From DSWT01 sp035373625 (lineage in GTDB: Bacteria > Chloroflexota > Anaerolineae > B4-G1 > SLSP01), in assembly GCA_035373625.1 (NCBI GenBank), contig DAOSNS010000009.1, positions 1 through 64,000 of the forward strand: a DNA stretch of 64,000 nucleotides. Direction: 5' to 3'. Below the pieces are notes generated by a model that worked only from the letters and a program-made list of their open reading frames with translations, made no database searches and had not been told where the DNA came from. Numbering within the stretch: position 1 is the first letter of the stretch; each line of letters starts with the position of its first letter. The position numbers and the translations under genes were made by a program. This document shows, in pieces, positions 25,061-31,689 of the stretch.

Positions 25061-25411
25061 TTAGAACAGCGTACCGACCAATTCTACTGCCTTGGACAGG
25101 GCGGCGACCAACCCGCCGACCGCCGCTACATTCTCCAGGACACTTTTGGCCGTGGTCGGATAGTCGCCGAGTTTCTTCTTGTCGGGTTGCGGCTTTTCCG
25201 CCTCAAGGACAGCTTTGTCCAGATTGTACTGGGCGTCCACAGCCGTGTCGCCGGTCACAGCTTCTTTCTTGATGGCTTCCCGCAATTCTTCCTGGAGCTT
25301 CTTGAGTTCGCCCAATAACTCCGCTTTGTTTTCTACCGCTCCGAAGTTGATGTTGCCATAGGCGTTGTATTGGTAGGTTACGTGCTGCCCGCGTTGATCG
25401 AAAATTGTCAT
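25061..25411 (-). CDS. Small protein with shared beta motif, coiled coil and hydrophobic tail (third gene of the NACHT operon)
   Basis: A 116-residue protein starting at MTIFDQRGQHVTYQYNAYGN behind AGGAG. Three parts are visible: an N-terminal beta-strand motif (1-23), a charged coiled coil (about 24-50, ENKAELLGELKKLQEELREA), and a C-terminal hydrophobic/amphipathic helix (about 88-116, SVLENVAAVGGLVAALSKAV, then ELVGTLF). The N-terminal motif F[DN]Q[RQ]GQxVxxQxNxxG recurs in the first gene of the operon (VFNQQGQQVGTQINVAGDYY), which suggests the two proteins pack together. The tail could insert in a membrane, making it a candidate effector or anchor. No catalytic residues are apparent and no family name is assigned. 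Confidence 0.6.
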   Translation of the reverse strand: MTIFDQRGQHVTYQYNAYGNINFGAVENKAELLGELKKLQEELREAIKKEAVTGDTAVDAQYNLDKAVLEAEKPQPDKKKLGDYPTTAKSVLENVAAVGGLVAALSKAVELVGTLF

Positions 25412-25436
25412 TGCTTTCTCCTTTCCGTATCGTAGC

Positions 25437-25454
25437 CGCGCTTTCCAAAGCGCG
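25437..25454. repeat. Palindromic repeat CGCGCTTTCCAAAGCGCG
   Basis: A perfect 18-base palindrome preceded by GTAGC. It is similar in style to the palindrome pair inside the NACHT gene at 27764-27807. It lies 26 bases upstream of the small-protein start. Confidence 0.6.
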
Positions 25455-25476
25455 CTTTTATTGAACTGCAAAAAAC

Positions 25477-25539
25477 CGCCAAACGCGACGCGCTTCGCGC
25501 GGATGGGACCTCCGGCCTGCCCCGGCCTGACGTTTGGCG
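25477..25539 (-). terminator. Long-loop hairpin with T-tract after the NACHT gene
   Basis: CGCCAAACG (25477-25485) and CGTTTGGCG (25531-25539) close a 45-base loop that itself holds GC-rich hairpins. On the minus strand it is followed by GTTTTTT. It could attenuate transcription between the NACHT gene and the small-protein gene. The rest of this 198-base gap (25559-25605) is a CAAAGGC/CAAAGGG seven-base array. Confidence 0.5.
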
Positions 25540-25603
25540 CACATTCTCGCTCTTCCAGGTTATTCCAAAGATACAAAGGCCAAAGGGCCAAAGGGCAAAG
25601 AAG

Positions 25604-25619
25604 GCGCGCTTACGCGCGC
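25604..25619 (-). other. GC-rich hairpin with GTAA loop containing the NACHT-gene stop codon
   Basis: On the minus strand GCGCGC-GTAA-GCGCGC forms a perfect six-pair stem whose tetraloop contains the TAA stop (25612-25610). A GC-rich hairpin with a four-base loop directly downstream of a variable region is a known feature of diversity-generating retroelement targets. The published loop consensus is GRNA, and GTAA fits only in part. Confidence 0.5.
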
Positions 25620-28492
25620 GATAGGGAGACCACGACCCGAAAACCGCGGTTCGTGAGCCTGCTGCGCGGGTAGTTCCTGTAGCGGTAGGCGCAGCGGGCG
25701 TTGTTTCGATTGTTGTTTAAGGAGCCCCCACGCAACACCCGGAGGGCTTCCGCTTCAAGGTTCTCCCGTCCGTCATCTGCCCGGTAAGGATACTTAAAGT
25801 CTGGCGTATTGACATATTTGCCCCACAGACTCCGCGTCCACTCCCACACGTTGCCCACCATATCCAGACATCCATACGGCGATTTGCCCTCCGGGAAGAT
25901 GCCAACCGGTGTCGTGTTACCTACACCCAACTCACGAGAGTTGCAATAACCTTCTTTCCACGTATCCCCCCACGGATATTCGCGTCCCCCCTTCCCTTCC
26001 CCCCCACTGGGGGGGATTGAGGGGGGGAGGAGTCCGCCTCGCGCAGCCTTTTCCCACTCCGCTTCGCTGGGTAAAGTGACCGACTTGCCGGTCACTTCGC
26101 TCAACCAACGGCAGTAGGCCATCGCATCGTGCCACGTCACATTGACCACCGGATGGCTCTCCAGCCCACGCGGGATTTTGTCGCCCTCCCAATGTCGCGG
26201 CGCGCGATGCCCGGTCGCTTCCACGAACAAACGGTATTGCGCATTCGTGATGGGCGTTTTGGCGATCCAATAACGATCAAGGATAACCTTATGCACCGGC
26301 TTTTCACGGTCTTGCCCCTTCTCGCTGCCCATCCAGAACTCGCCCGCCGGAATCTCCACCCATACCGGCTCGCCGTAGGGCAAGGTCCAGAAGGCGGGCT
26401 GCGCGCCATAGCCGCCGCTTTCGATCTTGCCCAGGGCTTCCGCGGCCGCCGCGCGGCGCTGCACCAGCGTTTTCAGATCGGCACCTTTCTTCAGCGGCGT
26501 CTCGAACGCCTTGCGCAAGCGCCCTTGGATTTCGCCCGCCAGGTCGCCTTCGGTGCGCGCCTGCCCCACGTCGCGCACGGCCTCCGCCGCCAGCACCAGG
26601 TTGTAATAGAGTTCGGGTTCCTGCGGATGATTCATAATGGCGCGGATCAGTTCCGTGGCGCGGCGCTTGCCCTGCGTGCTCAGGTAGCCCGCTTCCAGCA
26701 GCACCACCTCGCGCCACCACGAATCGCCCAGGCGCGCCAGGGTATAGGCCACATAGTCGGCACGGTCGGCAATGGCCCGCGCCGCCAGGTGTTCCTGGAA
26801 GGTGAGATGGCTGAAGGCGTAGATGCCCTGCCCGCGTTCCGTGAGCAGGCCGCTGCGCGCGTTGATGAGGGCAATAAAACCGTCCACGGCTTTGTTGGCC
26901 TGGCGCTCATCCTTAAGCATCGTCTGAAAGGGCTGCCCCAATTGGCAGCGCAACGCATCCAACTCGATCTCCCGCGCGTGCTGTTCCATCAGCCACAGCG
27001 CCACGGGTTCCAACAGGCTGCGCCGGTCGCCCGCGTTCAGTTCCAGCCCTTGCAGCACAGTAATGTCGGCTTCCAACCCTTTTCCGGCGTCCCACTGTAC
27101 CAACAACACCTCGATGGCTTTTTCATACAATTCCGCACGCCGATCAGGCAAAACGACATTTTCGCGCTGCACGAGCGCGATGACGGTCAAGAGCAGCGGG
27201 TTCACCGCCAACTCGCGCACGCGGGCGTTGCCCTGAATCGCTTTGATCAGTTTGTCCGCTTCGACTTCGGCCTTGCGCAGGGCGTAGTCCGTCGCGCCGC
27301 CCGCGAGCACTACTTCCACGGCGCGGTTCCAGTACCGCGCAAAGCGTTCGATGTCCGCGTCGGTGAAGTTGCGCACGGTGGTCACGGCATAGTCCGCGCC
27401 CAGACGCGCCCCGCCCGTGTACCCCACGATACGGCTGGTGACGACATAGCGGTTCTGCGGGTAGGCCAGCGTGAACTTCTCCAGGATGCGGGCGATACGC
27501 TGGCGCGTGGTCATACTGGCGACTTCGTCCACACCATCGAACAAGACGGCGCACGCGCCTGTTTTGAGATACGTCACAAAGAAATCGGTGGGCAGGACGA
27601 GGTCCTGGTTGGTAAAGTACAATCGCAGGTAATCCAGCAGCAGTTTCGGACCGTCCGCGCCGATGTCGGGACATTCTTTTTCCAGGTAACGGGCGAAGTC
27701 ACGCAGGGGCAGGAGGATGGGCAAGCGGTGTTCGTCCAGGCCCAAACGCTCCTGAACAATATGGGGCAAACTGTCAGTTTGCCCTTGCCGCAAGCTAACA
27801 GCTTGCGCCACAAAACCGCGCGCAAACGTGAGCGCCAGATAGCGCAGCAACGTCGTCTTGCCGCTGCCGGGATCGCCCAACACCACCAGACGCCGGTGCA
27901 TCGCCAGCGCCTCTTGCACTTTCACTTTCACCTGCTGCACGGTCTCGCGCGGCCGTTCCATACCGCGGCGCTGCATCTCGCCGGGCGCGAGTTTCGCCAT
28001 TGCCTCCACCCACGCTTCTTCGTCGCGCACCGTCTTGCGCACCGTCGCCGTGAGGGTGATGTAGACTTCTTCCAGATCAATGCTCACCAGGCCGGAGGCC
28101 GAGCGGATGCCTTGCAGTTGCAAGCGGCTGTTCTCCTTGATGACGCGGTCGAGGTAGCAGGTGAGGGCATCTTGCGGATTGCACGTGGCGGGCTGCCGTT
28201 TAAGCCAGTTTTCCAGGATAGGGACGGCTTCGGGGTTGCGGAGGCAGTGTTCGAGGATAAGGTTGATTTTCTCATCCTTGCGCATGCCGCGTCCGAATCT
28301 GTTCTGCACTTCGCGAAAGTGATCCAACGCCAGGGCGTCAATTTGAGGATCGTCGAGACGATTCAGTCGCGCGCGGAGACCGGAGAAATCAGGTGGCGGC
28401 AGTTCTACCTTTTGTTCCTGTGGCGCACCACAGTTTGAACAAAACCGCGCTCTATCTTCCAGTTGTTCACCGCACTGAGGACAGGTCTTCAT
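25610..28492 (-). CDS. Zinc ribbon-death-like domain-NACHT NTPase-FGE/SUMF1 (C-type lectin fold) protein
   Basis: A 960-residue STAND-type protein. Order: zinc ribbon (1-30, CPQCGEQ to CSNCG); a death-like effector-associated domain (about 36-105, LRARLNRLDDPQIDALALDH to LILEHCLRNPE), which is also present in the upstream neighbour; NACHT with Walker A VVLGDPGSGKTTLLRY (near 206) and Walker B VLFDGVDE (near 315); a helical region; and a formylglycine-enzyme-like domain from about 700 (IPAGEFWMGSEKGQ to the end). The last 35 residues, VLRGGSLNNNRNNARCAYRY then RNYPRSRLTNRGFRVV, resemble retroelement-diversified variable regions. NACHT proteins of this build act as NLR-like sensors in bacterial conflict systems. 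Two repeat-derived in-frame inserts are present (27764-27807 and 25986-26030). The specific trigger and output are unknown. Confidence 0.85.
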   Translation of the reverse strand: MKTCPQCGEQLEDRARFCSNCGAPQEQKVELPPPDFSGLRARLNRLDDPQIDALALDHFREVQNRFGRGMRKDEKINLILEHCLRNPEAVPILENWLKRQPATCNPQDALTCYLDRVIKENSRLQLQGIRSASGLVSIDLEEVYITLTATVRKTVRDEEAWVEAMAKLAPGEMQRRGMERPRETVQQVKVKVQEALAMHRRLVVLGDPGSGKTTLLRYLALTFARGFVAQAVSLRQGQTDSLPHIVQERLGLDEHRLPILLPLRDFARYLEKECPDIGADGPKLLLDYLRLYFTNQDLVLPTDFFVTYLKTGACAVLFDGVDEVASMTTRQRIARILEKFTLAYPQNRYVVTSRIVGYTGGARLGADYAVTTVRNFTDADIERFARYWNRAVEVVLAGGATDYALRKAEVEADKLIKAIQGNARVRELAVNPLLLTVIALVQRENVVLPDRRAELYEKAIEVLLVQWDAGKGLEADITVLQGLELNAGDRRSLLEPVALWLMEQHAREIELDALRCQLGQPFQTMLKDERQANKAVDGFIALINARSGLLTERGQGIYAFSHLTFQEHLAARAIADRADYVAYTLARLGDSWWREVVLLEAGYLSTQGKRRATELIRAIMNHPQEPELYYNLVLAAEAVRDVGQARTEGDLAGEIQGRLRKAFETPLKKGADLKTLVQRRAAAAEALGKIESGGYGAQPAFWTLPYGEPVWVEIPAGEFWMGSEKGQDREKPVHKVILDRYWIAKTPITNAQYRLFVEATGHRAPRHWEGDKIPRGLESHPVVNVTWHDAMAYCRWLSEVTGKSVTLPSEAEWEKAARGGLLPPSIPPSGGEGKGGREYPWGDTWKEGYCNSRELGVGNTTPVGIFPEGKSPYGCLDMVGNVWEWTRSLWGKYVNTPDFKYPYRADDGRENLEAEALRVLRGGSLNNNRNNARCAYRYRNYPRSRLTNRGFRVVVSLSRA
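25630..25725 (-). other. Candidate DGR variable region at the 3' end of the NACHT-FGE gene
   Basis: The codons encoding LNNNRNNARCAYRYRNYPRS and the following RLTNRGFRV mix AAC/AAT codons with TAC, TAC, TAC, CGC, AGC, CTC and ACG. In the family these latter positions are typically Asn. Each change can be derived from AAC mostly by replacing adenines, the signature of template-directed adenine mutagenesis. A GC-rich invariant stretch (GGTTTTCGGGTCGTGG) and a hairpin follow. No template repeat or reverse transcriptase is in the window, so this would be a remote target. Confidence 0.5.
25986..26030. repeat. In-frame C/G-run palindromic repeat inside the FGE domain
   Basis: Runs of C and G around CACTGG and GGATTGAGG form an imperfect palindrome. 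It encodes LPPSIPPSGGEGKGG between EKAARGG and REYPWGD, two blocks that normally lie close together in FGE-sulfatase proteins. Confidence 0.7.
27764..27807. repeat. In-frame pair of REP-like palindromes inside the NACHT domain
   Basis: GGGCAAACT-GTC-AGTTTGCCC (27764-27784) and CGCAAGCT-AAC-AGCTTGCG (27789-27807) are perfect palindromes side by side. They encode about 15-20 residues (VAQAVSLRQGQTDSLPHIVQ) inserted soon after the Walker A helix. Confidence 0.8.
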
Positions 28493-28500
28493 CGTCTACC

Positions 28501-29235
28501 TCACTTCAGCAACGTTGCCAGCCGCTTGGCGTCTTCGGGATGGCGGCGGCAGTGATCCAACAGCAGGTTGATCATCTCATCGCGCCGCAGGCCGCGCCCG
28601 AATTTGTCGTACACCGTCGGGAAGTGATCCAGGCACAGGCTCTCGATTTCCACGGCGTCGAGCCGTTGCAGGCGCGCGCGCAGGGCCGAGACTTCAACGG
28701 ACGACGCGGCCGTAGTACCTGTGCCCTTTTCAACGTGGACAGTGTTGCCATTTCCCACCACGTTTCCGTCACCGATGATGGTGATCCCGGCAGGCGGCGC
28801 GGCATAGTAATCTCCGGCCACGTTGATCTGCGTCCCCACCTGCTGCCCTTGCTGGTTGAAAACCGTCGTACCCGCAGACGGCGGGGCTGGTGGCGCGCCG
28901 GCAAACGATGCGCCCGCGCGCAGCGCCGCTGCAACCTCCCCGGCCAGCGCCGCCAGTTGGCCGTGGCAAGCGTCGCCGGGCGGGGTGTTCTCGGCGAGGA
29001 CACGCAGGAGCAAGGCCAGGGCATTCTCCCCGGCAGGATTGGTGCGCCGGCTCAACGCATCAATGACCGCCCACACCCGTTCCACGCGGCTGCTGGCTTC
29101 GGGAAGCAGGTCGCGCCACGCGCTCAGGCGCGCATCCACAAAGAGAGGGCGCAGCGTGCGGTCACTGTCGAAGGGGCCGCAGCGCAGCAGCGCCGCTTGC
29201 AGGCGTTCATAGAGGTCACCCGGAATCCCGTTCAT
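28501..29235 (-). CDS. Two-domain death-like/effector-associated adaptor protein, first gene of the NACHT operon
   Basis: A 244-residue protein with no enzyme motifs. An N-terminal helical domain (about 1-108, GDLYERLQAALLRCGPFDSD, then LRPLFVDARLSAWRDLLPEA) resembles effector-associated domains that recur beside NACHT and TIR proteins. The middle (about 120-162) holds the beta motif VFNQQGQQVGTQINVAGDYY, then ITIIGDGNVVGNGNTVHVEK. The C-terminal domain (about 178-244, ALRARLQRLDAVEIESLCLD to LLLDHCRRHPED) is clearly related to residues 36-105 of the next protein. Matching death-like domains in adjacent genes usually mediate homotypic binding. It therefore probably couples the NACHT sensor to the tail protein of this operon. 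It ends eight bases before the NACHT start. Confidence 0.65.
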   Translation of the reverse strand: MNGIPGDLYERLQAALLRCGPFDSDRTLRPLFVDARLSAWRDLLPEASSRVERVWAVIDALSRRTNPAGENALALLLRVLAENTPPGDACHGQLAALAGEVAAALRAGASFAGAPPAPPSAGTTVFNQQGQQVGTQINVAGDYYAAPPAGITIIGDGNVVGNGNTVHVEKGTGTTAASSVEVSALRARLQRLDAVEIESLCLDHFPTVYDKFGRGLRRDEMINLLLDHCRRHPEDAKRLATLLK

Positions 29236-29258
29236 CCCCCATCACCTCCCGCGGAAGA

Positions 29259-29918
29259 TTAAGACTGCGCCGTATCCAAAACCGCCTGCGTAGGCAAGAT
29301 GCGCACATCATCGCGCAGCAACAGGCGATCCAGCAAACTTTCCAGGTACACACTGCGCAACGGCCCCCAGCCTTCGCCGTCCAGGCCGTGCGCCGTGTAG
29401 AGCAACCAGCCCTCCGGTTGGGCGAACAACGCTTCCAAACACCGGTCCAGCATCGCTTCCGCGTCCTCCGAAGCCGGAGAGGTCAGGCGGACGGTGTGGC
29501 GCGTGGGCAACGGCATAATCATCTCCCCGGAGAGGCGGAAAGCGCGCACGACTTGCGGCAGCCAGGCATCCAGTTCCGGCGTGGAAACGTTGTACGGGAA
29601 ATTGAACACCGTCCGGCGCGCGTCGAAGCCGTTCAGTGACTGCCGGAAGACTTCCAGACAGCGCAGGATATTCTCTTGCGCTTGCGCCAGCGGCATCTCG
29701 GCCAGGTTGCTGTGATCGTAACCGTGCGGCTGGATGAGGTGCCCACGGGCTTGCAGCTCATTCCACAGCCCGAAATCCCCAAAAGTCTGCGGATCATACT
29801 CGTGAAAGGTCACCACGACGTTGAATTCGGCGCGTAAACCGTATCGTTCGTAGATCTCCGCAATTTTGGTCACCGAACGGCTAAACCCATCATCCCAACT
29901 GAGTGTGACGTAATACAT
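29259..29918 (-). CDS. Polysaccharide deacetylase-family (NodB-like) protein
   Basis: A 219-residue NodB-homology protein. The metal-binding Asp pair is in TLSWDDGFSRSV and the two histidines are in LIQPHGYDHSNLAEMP (H-x3-H). The catalytic arginine region may be FDARRTVFNFPYN. It lacks a signal peptide and membrane segment. Members remove N- or O-acetyl groups from sugars. It ends 24 bases before the adaptor gene and begins three bases after the RmlC-like gene, with which it is probably transcribed. Given the sugar-biosynthesis neighbours, action on a cell-surface glycan or precursor is likely. Confidence 0.78.
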   Translation of the reverse strand: MYYVTLSWDDGFSRSVTKIAEIYERYGLRAEFNVVVTFHEYDPQTFGDFGLWNELQARGHLIQPHGYDHSNLAEMPLAQAQENILRCLEVFRQSLNGFDARRTVFNFPYNVSTPELDAWLPQVVRAFRLSGEMIMPLPTRHTVRLTSPASEDAEAMLDRCLEALFAQPEGWLLYTAHGLDGEGWGPLRSVYLESLLDRLLLRDDVRILPTQAVLDTAQS

Positions 29919-29921
29919 ACG

Positions 29922-30485
29922 TTATGCTCCTTCCCAGATGAAGTTATTCTCTGCATCGCGCAGGCAGGGCGCGTTTGCATCTTTCGATGAGAGCCGTGGC
30001 TCGGCGATCGGCCACGCAATGCCGAGCGCAGGATCGTTCCAGAGGATACCGCGTTCGTGGGACGGGGAATACTCGGCAGTGACATAGTAGAGCAAATCCG
30101 CCATATCGCTGACAACACAAAACCCGTGGGCGAACCCCGGCGGTACGTAGAGCAGATGGTGATTCGCCGCCGAAAGTGCCGCACCGACCCACTGTCCATA
30201 AGTCGGCGAGCCGCGTCGGATGTCCACCGCCACATCGAAGATCTCCCCTGCCACCACGCTCAAGAGCTTCCCCTGCGCCATCGGATGTAACTGATAGTGC
30301 AGCCCGCGCAGCACGCCATGCGCCGAGTGCGAGTGATTGTGCTGGATGAACACGCGGGGAATTCCGGCAGCGGCAAACTCCGAATGTTTGTAGGTTTCCA
30401 CGAAAAACCCGCGCGCATCGCCGTACACGCGCGGCTCGATCAGGATCACATCAGGGATTTGTAATCGGGTAAATGTAAAGGGCAT
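29922..30485 (-). CDS. rfbC: dTDP-4-dehydrorhamnose 3,5-epimerase
   Basis: A 187-residue cupin of normal RmlC length. Diagnostic elements are RGFFVETYKHSEFAAAGIPR, then FIQHNHSHSAHGVLRGLHYQ with the catalytic His, the VAVDIRRGSPTYGQWVG strand, and VPPGFAHGFCV with the tail YVTAEYSPSHERGILWND. It converts dTDP-4-keto-6-deoxyglucose to the 4-keto-rhamnose epimer in dTDP-L-rhamnose synthesis. The rfbA, rfbB and rfbD genes are not in the window. The start has AGGAGT at 30491-30496 on the minus strand, directly preceded by a short heptanucleotide array. The rhamnose would feed the surface polysaccharide genes nearby. Confidence 0.88.
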   Translation of the reverse strand: MPFTFTRLQIPDVILIEPRVYGDARGFFVETYKHSEFAAAGIPRVFIQHNHSHSAHGVLRGLHYQLHPMAQGKLLSVVAGEIFDVAVDIRRGSPTYGQWVGAALSAANHHLLYVPPGFAHGFCVVSDMADLLYYVTAEYSPSHERGILWNDPALGIAWPIAEPRLSSKDANAPCLRDAENNFIWEGA

Positions 30486-30497
30486 TGTGCACTCCTA

Positions 30498-30521
30498 AAA
30501 AATGGCGAATCGCGAATGGTA
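30498..30521. repeat. Heptanucleotide array before rfbC
   Basis: AAATGGC-GAATCGC-GAATGGT units lie immediately upstream of the ribosome binding site of rfbC (minus strand). Confidence 0.6.
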
Positions 30522-30564
30522 GAGCTGGAAAATCCGTTGGAATCCGTTCAGTCCGTTGACATTT

Positions 30565-31689
30565 CTAGCCGTTTTCTGCGCCGTAACCGCGAAGTCTGGC
30601 CGCCAGGGGATACAGCGGGTGTAACACCTGTTCCCACAGCCCCACGCAGCGAACGATTTTGCCGCCAAAGCCGCGTTTGAAACGATAGACGCCCCACAGC
30701 CCATCGTTGCGTTCGGTGAACTGTGCTTCGAGCGTCTCCTCATCGCAATCGGGGATACCCCATAAATCGTAACTCGTGCAGCCGCGCGCTTTCGCCCAGC
30801 GGATCGCCGCCCATTGCAGCGCGTAAGGCGGCATCTTCTCGCGGTGCCGATCCGATGACGCCCCGTAAAAATACCACGCCCTGGTTCCCAGCGCGAAAAC
30901 GACCAGCGCTGCCACCGGTTCCCCCTCGACCTCCGCCAACAGCAGGGCCGCCTGTCCGGTTGGTAAGAACAGCTCAAACACGCGCCGGTAGTATGCCTCG
31001 CTGTGGATGCCAAAAGTGTCGCGGGTACCGGTCTCGGTCATCAGCGCGTAAAACACCGCCGCATCGTCCGGCGTTCCCTCACGGACGGTGACCCCTTTGC
31101 GTTCGGCCAGGCGGATGTTGTAACGTGTCTTCGAGCGCATCTGCGCCAGGATGACATCTTCCGCGGGCGCGATGTCCACGATGATGGTCCGCGGCGGCTG
31201 GATGGTGCGCGAGACGGGCCTCAGTCCGAGTTCCCGGAGCTGCGCCCGCGCCTCCGGCGTGTCGCATAGTTCCGGCTCAAGCCACAAGGCCCAGGCCCGA
31301 TGGCGCCGCGCAGCCCGACGCAACGCCGCGAACGTCGCCGTCACCGCCGCCGCATCACCCCAATCCACCAGCGGCCCACGGGGGACATAGGCGATCGTCC
31401 CCAGCCTGAGCGGCAGTGTGCGATACAACACCAACGCCCCACCGATGGCCCCATCCGTGGCCCCACCCGTGGCCCCACCCGTGGTCCCATCCGTGGTTGT
31501 ATCCGTGGTCGTGGTCGTGGTCCTATCCGTGGTTGTATCCGTGGTTCCATCCGTGGTCGTGGTTGTGGTCGTGACGATCTCCCAATCCCATCCAAAAGCC
31601 GCCTTGAGTTGCGCCCAACGGGTGGTTTGCAGGATCGTCCCTGCCGGATGGGTGGCGACAAAAGCGTCCCAGGGTTCCGCCGCGATCAT
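30565..31689 (-). CDS. FemAB/FemX-type peptidyltransferase (lipid II amino acid addition)
   Basis: A 374-residue tandem-GNAT FemAB protein. Recognisable parts are TILQTTRWAQLKAAFGWDWE, the strand LGTIAYVPRGPLVDWGD, and IVDIAPAEDVILAQMRSKTR followed by YNIRLAERKGVTV. The C-terminal half has ALQWAAIRWAKARGCTSYDL and WGVYRFKRGFGGKIV. These enzymes use aminoacyl-tRNA to add amino acids to the peptidoglycan cross-bridge on the inner membrane face. A block of about 45 Thr/Asp/Gly residues (VTTTTTTTDGTTDTTTDRTT and on) interrupts the first GNAT fold. It is encoded by a 6/12-base repeat. The start overlaps the stop of the upstream methyltransferase (ATGA). A related gene lies at the right edge of the window. 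Confidence 0.85.
   Translation of the reverse strand: MIAAEPWDAFVATHPAGTILQTTRWAQLKAAFGWDWEIVTTTTTTTDGTTDTTTDRTTTTTTDTTTDGTTGGATGGATDGAIGGALVLYRTLPLRLGTIAYVPRGPLVDWGDAAAVTATFAALRRAARRHRAWALWLEPELCDTPEARAQLRELGLRPVSRTIQPPRTIIVDIAPAEDVILAQMRSKTRYNIRLAERKGVTVREGTPDDAAVFYALMTETGTRDTFGIHSEAYYRRVFELFLPTGQAALLLAEVEGEPVAALVVFALGTRAWYFYGASSDRHREKMPPYALQWAAIRWAKARGCTSYDLWGIPDCDEETLEAQFTERNDGLWGVYRFKRGFGGKIVRCVGLWEQVLHPLYPLAARLRGYGAENG
31436..31574. repeat. In-frame simple repeat (CCGTGG/CATCCGTGG units) inside femX
   Basis: About twenty copies of a six-base theme (CCGTGG, TCGTGG, TTGTGG) arranged in longer 12-18 base units encode the Thr/Asp/Gly-rich insert. Confidence 0.88.

Noticed and set aside
25061..25609. 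Template repeat of a retroelement downstream of the NACHT gene
   Set aside because: No stretch similar to the candidate variable region was found here or elsewhere in the window, and there is no reverse transcriptase gene.
26129..28438. 769-codon open frame on the + strand opposite the NACHT gene
   Set aside because: It is the antisense shadow of the GC-rich NACHT gene, has no family motifs, and the minus-strand product has clear zinc-ribbon, NACHT and FGE domains.
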